A stretch of 53,243 nucleotides of DNA from Bilamarchaeum sp040758595 (GTDB lineage Archaea > Micrarchaeota > Micrarchaeia > Anstonellales > Bilamarchaeaceae). The notes beneath the pieces are model-generated. The model saw nothing but the letters and a program-made list of their open reading frames with translations, was not told the DNA's origin and ran no database searches. Each line of letters opens with the position of its first letter. Position 1 is the stretch's first letter. The stretch spans positions 1-53,243 of the forward strand of contig JBFLVJ010000011.1 of assembly GCA_040758595.1 (NCBI GenBank), read 5' to 3'. This document shows, piece by piece, positions 8,623 to 15,105 of this stretch. The translations under genes were made by a program, and so were the position numbers.

Positions 8623-8754
8623 ATGAGCGGACAGTTGTCGTGCCCCGAATGCCGGCGGAGCCTGGAGATTGCCGAAGACGACGTCCACCCGGTTGATAAG
8701 AGAAAGAGAGCCAAAGGCGTCAGAGAGCCCGTAGATTTATGTTCGCCACTATAA
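8623..8754 (+). CDS. 43-aa putative zinc-binding protein
   Basis: A small gene that begins MSGQLSCPECRRSLEIAE and ends with VDLCSPL. One CPEC knuckle is clear, but only one further Cys is present, so a full four-ligand site would need His27 or a dimer. The TATA box at 8599-8608 is suitably placed for a leaderless transcript. It is convergent with the DEAD-box gene. Its reality rests on the promoter and the Cys motif, so confidence is moderate. Confidence 0.45.
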   Translation: MSGQLSCPECRRSLEIAEDDVHPVDKRKRAKGVREPVDLCSPL

Positions 8755-8769
8755 GCGATTCGGATTGCA

Positions 8770-9939
8770 TTAGCGCCTGCGCCTTCTTTGTTGGCGACGT
8801 CCGGGTGATCGGTGGCATATATGGTGGCTTTCGCCATGCCTTCCCTGATGATGCCCTTCCCTGCCGCCGTGCCTCGGCGCATGCGCGGGCTTGTCGGTGC
8901 ATATCAGGTTGATCACCTTGCCCTCTCGTCCCATCCTTCCGGTCCTTCCGATGCGATGGAGATGCGTCTCCTTGTCCTCGGCTTCGTCATAATTGATTAT
9001 AAGGTCCACATCGTCTACATGTATGCCTCTTGCGGCCACATTGGTCGCTACCAGGACGGAGAGGCGTCCTTCCTTGTACATGTCGAGCACTTTGAGACGC
9101 CGCGGCTGGGGCATATCCCCCTGCAGCATCCCCACTCTGCCCAGGAAGCCGCCTTTCTCCAGCCGCCTCTTGAGGCCCATGACCCCGCGCTTGGTCCTGG
9201 CGAAGACGATCATCTTCATCCCATCATGCGAGGACATTAGGCCTTTGAGCTTCTGGAAGCGCTCCGAGAAAGATACATGGAGATGCTCTTCCTTGATGGT
9301 CTGGACCGGGGCTTTGTGCCCGATCGTTATCATCTTCGCTTCCGGCATGTAGCGCGATGATATCTTCTGTATCCCTTCGTCCACAGTGGCTGAGAAGAGG
9401 AGCTTCTGGCTCCCTCGGGGCATCTTGTCCATTATCATGAGCACATCCCGCTGGAACCCCATGTCGAGCATGTGGTCCGCCTCGTCCAGGACGATGGCAT
9501 CGAACTGCGGCATGTCGACCCGGTCCCGGGCGATCAAATCGAGAAGGCGCCCCGGCGTCGCGACAAGAGCGTCATAGCGTTTTTCCAGCTCCCTCATCTG
9601 CAGATTGATGGGCGTCCCGCCATACACCGCATAGATGCGCAGCTGATGCACTTGGCTCAGCCCGTTCATCTCTTTTGAGACCTGCACCGCTAGTTCGCGT
9701 GTGGGCACAAGGATGAGCGCCTTGCGCGCCTTGCCGGATGCCATCCGCTCCATGAGCCCGATGGAGAACGCGGCCGTCTTGCCGGTCCCTGTCTGGCTCC
9801 GAACGATTAGATCATTGCCTTCTATTATCTCTGGGATGGTCTTTTCCTGGACTTCTGTCGTCTCCTCATAGCCGTAGTTCTTGATAGACCTGAGGCTCCT
9901 CTCGCTTAGTTTCAACTCTTCGAATTTCATATTTTCCAC
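8770..9939 (-). CDS. DEAD-box ATP-dependent RNA helicase
   Basis: A 389-aa DEAD-box protein with the full motif set: SQTGTGKT (I), PTRELA (Ia), TPGR (Ib), DEAD (II), SAT (III), ARGIHVDDVDLIINYD (V) and HRIGRTGR (VI). It probably unwinds RNA structures or helps ribosome assembly. The GTG at 9939 and the ATG at 9930 (MKFEELKLSE) are alternative starts. After motif VI the frame becomes an unusual His/Arg-rich tail (about residues 345-389) ending in QQRRRRR, with codons unlike the rest of the gene. The neighbouring frame reads with typical codons (IIREGMAKATIYATDHPDV), so a frameshift near 8860-8890 is possible. The core is intact. Confidence 0.88.
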   Translation of the reverse strand: MENMKFEELKLSERSLRSIKNYGYEETTEVQEKTIPEIIEGNDLIVRSQTGTGKTAAFSIGLMERMASGKARKALILVPTRELAVQVSKEMNGLSQVHQLRIYAVYGGTPINLQMRELEKRYDALVATPGRLLDLIARDRVDMPQFDAIVLDEADHMLDMGFQRDVLMIMDKMPRGSQKLLFSATVDEGIQKISSRYMPEAKMITIGHKAPVQTIKEEHLHVSFSERFQKLKGLMSSHDGMKMIVFARTKRGVMGLKRRLEKGGFLGRVGMLQGDMPQPRRLKVLDMYKEGRLSVLVATNVAARGIHVDDVDLIINYDEAEDKETHLHRIGRTGRMGREGKVINLICTDKPAHAPRHGGREGHHQGRHGESHHICHRSPGRRQQRRRRR

Positions 9940-10026
9940 TCTTCGTTTTCCGATATTTCAGAAGCAGTCCCGTGTTTCTCCGGGAAAATTCTGGGTAGGA
10001 TCTGATTACTATATTGCGGCCTCCAG

Positions 10027-10034
10027 TATATAAA
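10027..10034 (-). promoter_or_regulatory. TATA box, probable promoter of the helicase gene
   Basis: On the minus strand TTTATATA lies at 10034-10027. It predicts a start near 10002 and a leader of about 60-70 nt before the helicase start codon, longer than most genes in this window. It may also be read independently of the tRNA upstream. Confidence 0.4.
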
Positions 10035-10069
10035 CCAGCCTGGATGGCGGATATACTGCGCCATAGCCA

Positions 10070-10106
10070 CAGAACCCGGAACCCGAAACACTGAACCGAA
10101 AACCCA
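10070..10106 (+). repeat. Degenerate heptamer tract
   Basis: Seven-nt units AGAACCC, GGAACCC, GAAACAC, TGAACCG and AAAACCC follow one another. It is intergenic, between the helicase promoter and the tRNA-Glu terminator, and has the same character as the tract at 80-122. Confidence 0.7.
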
Positions 10107-10141
10107 CAGATCAGACCGTGGATATAGAAGAAAAACAGGAT

Positions 10142-10368
10142 TGCTCCCGCCGGGATTCGAACCCGGGTTTACGGAGTTCTCCGAGGCCGGAGATAGTCTC
10201 AGGCCCTTTGATGAAACTTTGCCCGCAGAAGAACCGGGGCAAAGTTTCTGAGAGTCCGTTGTCCTTAACCGGGATGTCCAAACCTCTGGCTGCGCTTTCC
10301 TCAAGGCTTTTGATGAAACTTTTGCCCTACGAAGGGCATCAGCCAAAAGTTTCCTAGACTACGGAAGC
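10142..10368 (-). tRNA. tRNA-Glu(CTC) with two introns
   Basis: The 227-nt precursor lies on the minus strand. Acceptor strands GCTTCCG (10368-10362) and CGGGAGC (10149-10143) pair with one G-U; 10142 is the discriminator A. The T-arm is CCGGG-TTCGAAT-CCCGG. The D-stem GTCT/GGAC is split by an intron of about 78 nt in the D-loop (about 10353-10275), which is a non-canonical place. The anticodon stem ACGGA/TCCGT surrounds loop CTCTCA-C with anticodon CTC (10252-10250), interrupted by a second intron of about 72 nt (about 10248-10177, ends +/-1 nt) at the canonical position after nucleotide 37. TCTC and GAGA can form the central helix of a bulge-helix-bulge there. Both introns start GAAACTTT. 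A TATA-like TTTAAAAA lies at 10403-10396, and a T-run follows the 3' end. Confidence 0.88.
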
Positions 10369-10432
10369 AAAATCAAGAGGACTAGGGGGATAAGGATTTT
10401 TAAATAATGGGAAAAAGGGAAAAAGAGAAGAA

Positions 10433-10774
10433 TCAGGGGCGCTCGATGATGTCTCCCTCGCTGATGAGGTCGGGCACCTCCTCTCCATCAGAGAACATGT
10501 CAGAGAGCTCATCCGAGAGGGCCGCGTAGTCCGCATGAGTCCCTTCTTCAGGCATGTCCTCGAGGGATGTGTCCGGAGGCGGGACGATGTCTTCATCGGG
10601 AAGCATCTCGTCCGGCCCATCCTCCATGGGCGAAAGATCGATGTCTCCGACCCCGGGCGTTGAACCCACGGCCGGTCCGGGAAGAGAAGGCTGTGCCTGC
10701 TCACCGGTCCGGACACCGCCGAGGCATCCGAACAGCAATACCGCCACCAGGGTCGCTGCCATCAACGTCCTCAT
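10433..10774 (-). CDS. Small acidic lipoprotein (pair partner, copy 1)
   Basis: A 113-aa exported protein: signal peptide MRTLMAATLVAVLLFGC with lipobox LLFGC (Cys17), then a Pro/Gly-rich linker and an acidic C-terminus with YAALSDELSDMFSDGEEV. Its ATG overlaps the stop of the upstream gene (TGATG), so the two are translationally coupled. A second lipoprotein of the same build, with SELADLF in the same place, follows the paralogous partner at 37.1 kb. No family is recognised. It is probably anchored to the outside of the membrane, with the acidic tail available to bind cations or the partner (inference). Confidence 0.7.
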   Translation of the reverse strand: MRTLMAATLVAVLLFGCLGGVRTGEQAQPSLPGPAVGSTPGVGDIDLSPMEDGPDEMLPDEDIVPPPDTSLEDMPEEGTHADYAALSDELSDMFSDGEEVPDLISEGDIIERP

Positions 10775-11700
10775 CAAACCGACCTCAGAGCTGATAGTAT
10801 ATCCTTCACCGCGTCCGCCGCTGAGCGGATGCTGTCCCACATATCCTCATGCTGGCTTCCGGAGTACTGCTCGGACCCTACGGCATCGAGGACATCTTGG
10901 GCGTCCCCTATGTGGCCTTCCGCCGTTTCCACTTCATCCCCGAGGCCTGCTTCCACCGCGTCGCTGCTGATGGCATCGAGTATACTGTCGACCTTCTCTA
11001 TCTCGAACCTTGCGGCGAAATGGAAATTGCTCCCCTCAGGGCAGCCATTGAACAGGCAATAACCCCTGAGCGCCTCCCTCACCTCTGCATGGGTCTCTGC
11101 GTCATCGAGCGCATCCTGGAGAGGATCGATGACTTCAGAGCGGGCTTCTCCGACCAGCTGGGAGAGCCCCGACGTCTCGATGCCTTTCTCTTCCAGGCGC
11201 TCGATCTTGTCGTCTGCCGTCTCCAGCACCAGCTCGTACGCATCCACCTTGCCCTGGCCGAACCTCTTGGCCGACTCGAAGTTGCATGCCTCGTACTGCG
11301 CTTTCAGGATGTCATAATCATCCCGCAGCTCCTTCATCACGCCAATTGAATAGTTTCCGCCCATTCTCGCCTGGGCGAGATTCTGCTTGGCTTCGCGCAT
11401 GTGGGTGGTAAAGCCTCCCCATGAGTACTGCCAGAAGGCGGCATTGTCGCCGTCGTCCACGTAATCCTGCAGGGTTTCGACATCATCGTTTATGGTGTCG
11501 ATATCATCCTGCAGATATCCCGCCCCGTCCACATGCTCCATCATGGATTCAAGCGTACCCACCATGAACTGGGCCTTGCATTCGACATTGTCCATCGCGG
11601 CAACGAGTCGCTCTGCCTGGATATCCTCGGCTTGAGGCCCCAGAGCGAACACCGATGGCACGAGGAACAATGCGAACAATACCACATATTTTCCTTCCAT
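10774..11700 (-). CDS. Secreted helical protein (pair partner, copy 1)
   Basis: About 308 aa: signal peptide MEGKYVVLFALFLVPSVFA, then an almost entirely alpha-helical acidic protein with few cysteines (ECKAQF, EACNFE, GYCLFNGC). The segment IERLEEKGIETSGLSQLV followed by a helix and EALRGY and FEIEKVDSILDAI matches the gene at 37421-38338 (DALGADTSGMERVA, ELRKLH, FRAEKMLATIDYA). The start at 11700 is chosen because GAGGTGA lies 5 nt upstream; ATG 11703 and 11718 are alternatives. The promoter region carries four TGGAACG repeats. Function unknown; the coupled lipoprotein suggests a surface complex. Confidence 0.7.
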   Translation of the reverse strand: MEGKYVVLFALFLVPSVFALGPQAEDIQAERLVAAMDNVECKAQFMVGTLESMMEHVDGAGYLQDDIDTINDDVETLQDYVDDGDNAAFWQYSWGGFTTHMREAKQNLAQARMGGNYSIGVMKELRDDYDILKAQYEACNFESAKRFGQGKVDAYELVLETADDKIERLEEKGIETSGLSQLVGEARSEVIDPLQDALDDAETHAEVREALRGYCLFNGCPEGSNFHFAARFEIEKVDSILDAISSDAVEAGLGDEVETAEGHIGDAQDVLDAVGSEQYSGSQHEDMWDSIRSAADAVKDILSALRSV

Positions 11701-11752
11701 CATATTCACCTCGTTCATCCAGCGAAACGCTGGATTGCTGGTATGGGCTTTT

Positions 11753-11816
11753 TGGAACGGTATTTATATTTTTCCTGGAACGTGTGGAACGACCAACGTC
11801 TGAGAAGAATGGAACG
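11753..11816. promoter_or_regulatory. Four TGGAACG direct repeats flanking a TATA box
   Basis: TGGAACG occurs at 11753-11759, 11776-11782, 11785-11791 and 11810-11816, all in one orientation. The minus-strand TATA of the secreted helical gene (reverse of TATTTATATT, 11761-11770) lies between the first two copies. This is the layout of an operator array, and the neighbouring membrane HTH protein is the obvious candidate to bind it (inference). Confidence 0.6.
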
Positions 11817-11829
11817 GATGCAAACCCAG

Positions 11830-12732
11830 CTATTCCTGCATGATGTCTGTGAGGCTGACCAGATTGCGGGTGCCCTTCTGGGAGCGGCGGAGGATCCCCC
11901 TATTCTCCAACGAAGAGAGCCTGCGGGACAATGTGGCCTTCGGGATGTGGGTGTTCAGGTTCAGGGTCGACTGGGTGGTCTTCCCTCCCCTGGATGCTAT
12001 CTCCCTGACAATCTCCTTGTCGGTCGCACTGAGGGTTAGAAAGACCTTGTTCTCCTCGAGCGATGGCCGCGGTGCGGGTTCTGCCGGCTGAGCAGGCCTC
12101 ACATCGGCGGCTTTCTTCCGTGAGAGGAAAACCAATAGGGCTCCGATCACCACGAGGATCGCGAGGCCGCCCGACAGCAGAACCATGTAGTCGGGCTGTT
12201 CTTCGAGCGCGGATATGGTGTAGCCCGCCTTCATCCTGGCTCGGCTATTCTCCGGGATATCCTCCGCATGCCAGCTTATCAAAAGGGAATCGCTGCCGCT
12301 CTGCACCGCCCCATTCGTGCTTCTGAGCACCGCGCCCTTCGGGAGGCTGAGCGAAGCGGAGAACGCATCGATGTCCTGGGATGCCGATATCCCGAGGTCG
12401 AACGTCCAGTCTGAGCCCTCTTTCATGGTAAGTGAATCAGAAGAGATATCGAAACTGAGGTAATCCACCGGGACCTTGGCTGTTATCAGAGTATTATCAC
12501 CGGAGTACTCCAGGCCGTGTTCTATAATGAGACCGCTCCGGTCGCTTACCAGGACATCGTCGTGGTGACCGGTGAGATTCAATAGCACGACCTGCCCTGC
12601 GGAAGAGGAGAAGGCGGCTTCAATCATGATGTCCGAAGCGCCCGAGTCGTCCAGGGAGCCATCAAGAGCCATGGATGTGATGGCGGCGGAAGAGAAAGAG
12701 ATGAGAAGCAACAGGAAAAAGGCATTCTGCAT
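11830..12732 (-). CDS. Membrane-anchored HTH transcriptional regulator
   Basis: A 300-aa protein with a signal peptide (residues 1-22), an extracellular beta-rich domain (about 23-180), one membrane span YMVLLSGGLAILVVIGALLV (about 182-201), a Pro-rich linker and a C-terminal winged HTH of the MarR/IclR-like type (about 230-298: LSATDKEIVREIASRGG, TQSTLNLNTHIPKATLSRRLSSLENRGILRRSQKG). This sensor-span-HTH build is common in Archaea and implies direct signalling from outside to DNA. A TATA box inside an inverted repeat (12746-12764) lies at a leaderless distance, so autoregulation is possible. Confidence 0.82.
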   Translation of the reverse strand: MQNAFFLLLLISFSSAAITSMALDGSLDDSGASDIMIEAAFSSSAGQVVLLNLTGHHDDVLVSDRSGLIIEHGLEYSGDNTLITAKVPVDYLSFDISSDSLTMKEGSDWTFDLGISASQDIDAFSASLSLPKGAVLRSTNGAVQSGSDSLLISWHAEDIPENSRARMKAGYTISALEEQPDYMVLLSGGLAILVVIGALLVFLSRKKAADVRPAQPAEPAPRPSLEENKVFLTLSATDKEIVREIASRGGKTTQSTLNLNTHIPKATLSRRLSSLENRGILRRSQKGTRNLVSLTDIMQE

Positions 12733-12745
12733 GATGGTGATTGAA

Positions 12746-12764
12746 AGTGAACGTTTATATTGTT
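12746..12764. promoter_or_regulatory. Inverted repeat around the TATA box of the membrane HTH gene
   Basis: TGAAC (12746-12750) and GTTCA (12760-12764) flank GTTTATATT, which holds the minus-strand TATA box of the HTH gene. The half-site resembles the TGGAACG repeats at 11.75-11.82 kb, so both sites may bind the same regulator. Confidence 0.45.
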
Positions 12765-13498
12765 CATCGCTTGCGCGGTTTCCTCCGCTTCCGGGCCTTT
12801 TTCCCCATGGCCTTCTTTTTAGCAGGCTTTCTCTTCGCAGCAGTCTTCTTAACCGTGCCAGCTTTGGCCTTCTTCCCGTCCGGCGCAGAGGCGCTTCCCT
12901 TGGCCTTCCTGGCAGCCGTCTTGTGACGGTGGCCCGGGACCTCGCTGCGGCCGTGGGAGCGCAAGTGCCTGATGAGGGTCTGAATTATGCGCTCTCCGGG
13001 TTTGGCCGCTGCCATTGCCATCTGATTTTCCGCTGATCCCCTCCTGCTTTCTGGAGGCACTGGCAGGTGCAACGGATGCCTTGCGCCCTCGTGCATGCGC
13101 AGCGGCATATCGCGGATTGAAGATTTGTCTGCTCCGGAAGAGATCACGGAGATGGCCTTGATCGCACCGGGCGCTTCCCTTTGGACTGCGAATGCTGGTT
13201 TGGGGCTCATGTTGAGAATCGCCGAGGGCCTGTTGAAGGCGGCTCTTGGAAGCGAGGGGGCTGCGGATGGGGCCCTTATCGGAGAGAATGCGCTCCCGTG
13301 GAGTATGTCCGGGATGAGCCTCGCCGAGGCCGGATCCCTTCCGTATGCGCTGAGGAATTCCTGCACCGCGATGTCCATCGCGAGCGGGCCCGCCGAGTGC
13401 GCCCACTCCCGCATCTCCATCCATGCTTCGCCTGCAGGTTTGCCCGCGGATGATAATGATTGAGCCTTCTTTCTGAGCCTTTGCGGATCGTGTTCCAT
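12764..13498 (-). CDS. Protein with histone-H1-like Lys/Ala-rich tail
   Basis: A 244-aa protein of unknown family. The N-terminal 70 residues are helical and may form a small globular domain. Residues about 70-180 are Pro/Ser/Ala-rich and probably disordered. The C-terminal about 50 residues are extremely basic, with KKAKAGTVKKTAAKRKPAKKK and related K-A-P patterns as in linker histones and bacterial Hc1-like proteins. Nucleic-acid binding is likely (inference). A minus-strand TATA (ATAAATTA, near 13530-13520) precedes the ATG. It is divergent from rtcB. Confidence 0.6.
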   Translation of the reverse strand: MEHDPQRLRKKAQSLSSAGKPAGEAWMEMREWAHSAGPLAMDIAVQEFLSAYGRDPASARLIPDILHGSAFSPIRAPSAAPSLPRAAFNRPSAILNMSPKPAFAVQREAPGAIKAISVISSGADKSSIRDMPLRMHEGARHPLHLPVPPESRRGSAENQMAMAAAKPGERIIQTLIRHLRSHGRSEVPGHRHKTAARKAKGSASAPDGKKAKAGTVKKTAAKRKPAKKKAMGKKARKRRKPRKR

Positions 13499-13568
13499 GG
13501 GTGGCTTTCCGCATCAACTTTAATTTATCTATCTATCATAGCTCTTTGAGCGAATTATAGGTGACGCG

Positions 13569-15038
13569 ATGCATTTCCAGAAAGAGCTCAGGAAGCCGGA
13601 CTTCAGGAAGATATCTGATCACATATGGGAGATCGACAAGGCCTACAAGGATGGCATGAGGGTCCCTGCCCGCATATACGCGACAAAAGAGCTGCTCGAT
13701 GCCATGGATATGCAGGTATTCGAACAGATAAGCAATGTCGCCACCCTGCCGGGGATTGTGGATTATGCGTTCTGCATGCCTGACGGGCATAGCGGCTACG
13801 GATTCCCTATCGGGGGTGTCGCTGCCATGGACTCGGTCGATGGGGTCATCAGCCCGGGTGGCATAGGATTCGACATCAACTGCGGCATGAGACTGATACG
13901 GACCGACCTGACTTTCGACGATGTCAAGCCCAAGCTGAAGGAGCTGGTCGACGCCCTTTTCAACAAGGTCCCAGCGGGGGTCGGGAGCAAAGGATTCGTC
14001 AAACTCGATGCAGCCACTTTCAGGAAGGTCATAGAAGAGGGAGCGCCCTGGTGCGTTGAGCAGGGATATGGCTGGAGAGAGGATCTGGAGGCGACCGAGC
14101 TTGGCGGCTGCGATCAGGGCGCGGAAGAGAGGACGGTCAGCGACAAGGCGGTCCAACGGGGCAAAGACCAGATAGGGACGCTGGGCAGCGGCAACCACTA
14201 CCTCGAAGTGCAGCACGTCAAGGAGGAGAACATACTCGATAAAGAGCTGGCGAAGAAGTGGGGCATATTCCCTGACCAGATCGTGATCATGTTCCACTGC
14301 GGAAGCAGGGGCTTCGGCCACCAGGTGGCGACCGACTACCTGAACCTGTTCCTCAACGTGATGGAGAGCAAGTACGGCATCAAGATACTGGATCGGGAGC
14401 TGGCTTCGGCGCCATTCGGGTCGCCCGAAGGACAGGACTACTTCAAGGCCATGAAATGCGCCATGAACATGAGCTTCGCCAACAGGCAGACCATAGTCCA
14501 CAGGGTGCGCGAGGCGTTCAGCGAGGTGTTCGGCAAGGATGCCGAGGATCTCGGCATGCACCAGATATATGACGTGTCGCACAACAGGGCTTCTGTGGAG
14601 AAGCACAAGATAGATGGCAGCATGAAAGAGCTGGTCGTGCACAGGAAGGGAGCGACCGCGGCATACGGCCCCGGCAGGCCCGAACTCGGAGCCAGGTACA
14701 AGGAAGACGGCCAGCCGGTCATAATCGGCGGCAGCATGGAGACGGGCAGCTACCTGCTAGCCGGTGTGGAGAGCGGAGCCGCCACCTGGTTCACAACAGC
14801 CCACGGCTCCGGGAGGACCATGTCCAGGACCAGAGCTAAACAGCTCTATAGAGGAGACCAGCTCCAAAAAGACATGGAAAAGAGAGGAATATATGTGAAG
14901 ACTACCTCTTTCGCAGGTCTGGCTGAGGAGGCAGGAGGAGCCTACAAGGATATCGATGATGTCATAGAAGCCACCCACCAGGCAGGGCTTTCCAAGAAGG
15001 TCGCCAAGCTCGTACCGATAGGCAACGTCAAGGGCTGA
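13569..15038 (+). CDS. rtcB: RtcB tRNA-splicing ligase
   Basis: A 489-aa RNA ligase that joins tRNA exons after intron removal, linking 2',3'-cyclic phosphate ends to 5'-OH with GTP and Mn2+. Metal ligands are visible at Cys105 (DINCGM), His210 (SGNHYLEV), His243 (FHCGSRG) and His338 (YDVSHN), and the guanylylated His is His412 in TAHGSGRTMSR. The length is normal and all motifs are intact. Archease, its activating partner, lies 2 kb downstream. Two intron-containing tRNAs in this window are its expected substrates. Confidence 0.97.
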   Translation: MHFQKELRKPDFRKISDHIWEIDKAYKDGMRVPARIYATKELLDAMDMQVFEQISNVATLPGIVDYAFCMPDGHSGYGFPIGGVAAMDSVDGVISPGGIGFDINCGMRLIRTDLTFDDVKPKLKELVDALFNKVPAGVGSKGFVKLDAATFRKVIEEGAPWCVEQGYGWREDLEATELGGCDQGAEERTVSDKAVQRGKDQIGTLGSGNHYLEVQHVKEENILDKELAKKWGIFPDQIVIMFHCGSRGFGHQVATDYLNLFLNVMESKYGIKILDRELASAPFGSPEGQDYFKAMKCAMNMSFANRQTIVHRVREAFSEVFGKDAEDLGMHQIYDVSHNRASVEKHKIDGSMKELVVHRKGATAAYGPGRPELGARYKEDGQPVIIGGSMETGSYLLAGVESGAATWFTTAHGSGRTMSRTRAKQLYRGDQLQKDMEKRGIYVKTTSFAGLAEEAGGAYKDIDDVIEATHQAGLSKKVAKLVPIGNVKG

Positions 15039-15071
15039 TGGGTTTTATCAGCTGTTTAGACCATAAAATGC

Positions 15072-15079
15072 GACTTTAT
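15072..15079 (+). promoter_or_regulatory. TATA box of the sigma-factor gene
   Basis: TTTATAAA lies about 27-30 bp upstream of ATG 15106, so the sigma-70 gene itself appears to use a standard archaeal promoter with a near-leaderless transcript. Confidence 0.6.
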
Positions 15080-15105
15080 AAAGATAATCGGGCATATCCA
15101 TCTGC

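Noticed and set aside
8412..8882. A 156-aa reading of the small coiled-coil gene
   Set aside because: The upstream part crosses a TATA box and the helicase end; only the last 51 codons look like a separate gene. The upstream stretch is kept as evidence for a possible helicase frameshift.
13536..14642. Long ORF antisense to rtcB
   Set aside because: No motif, and RtcB is certain in the opposite strand.
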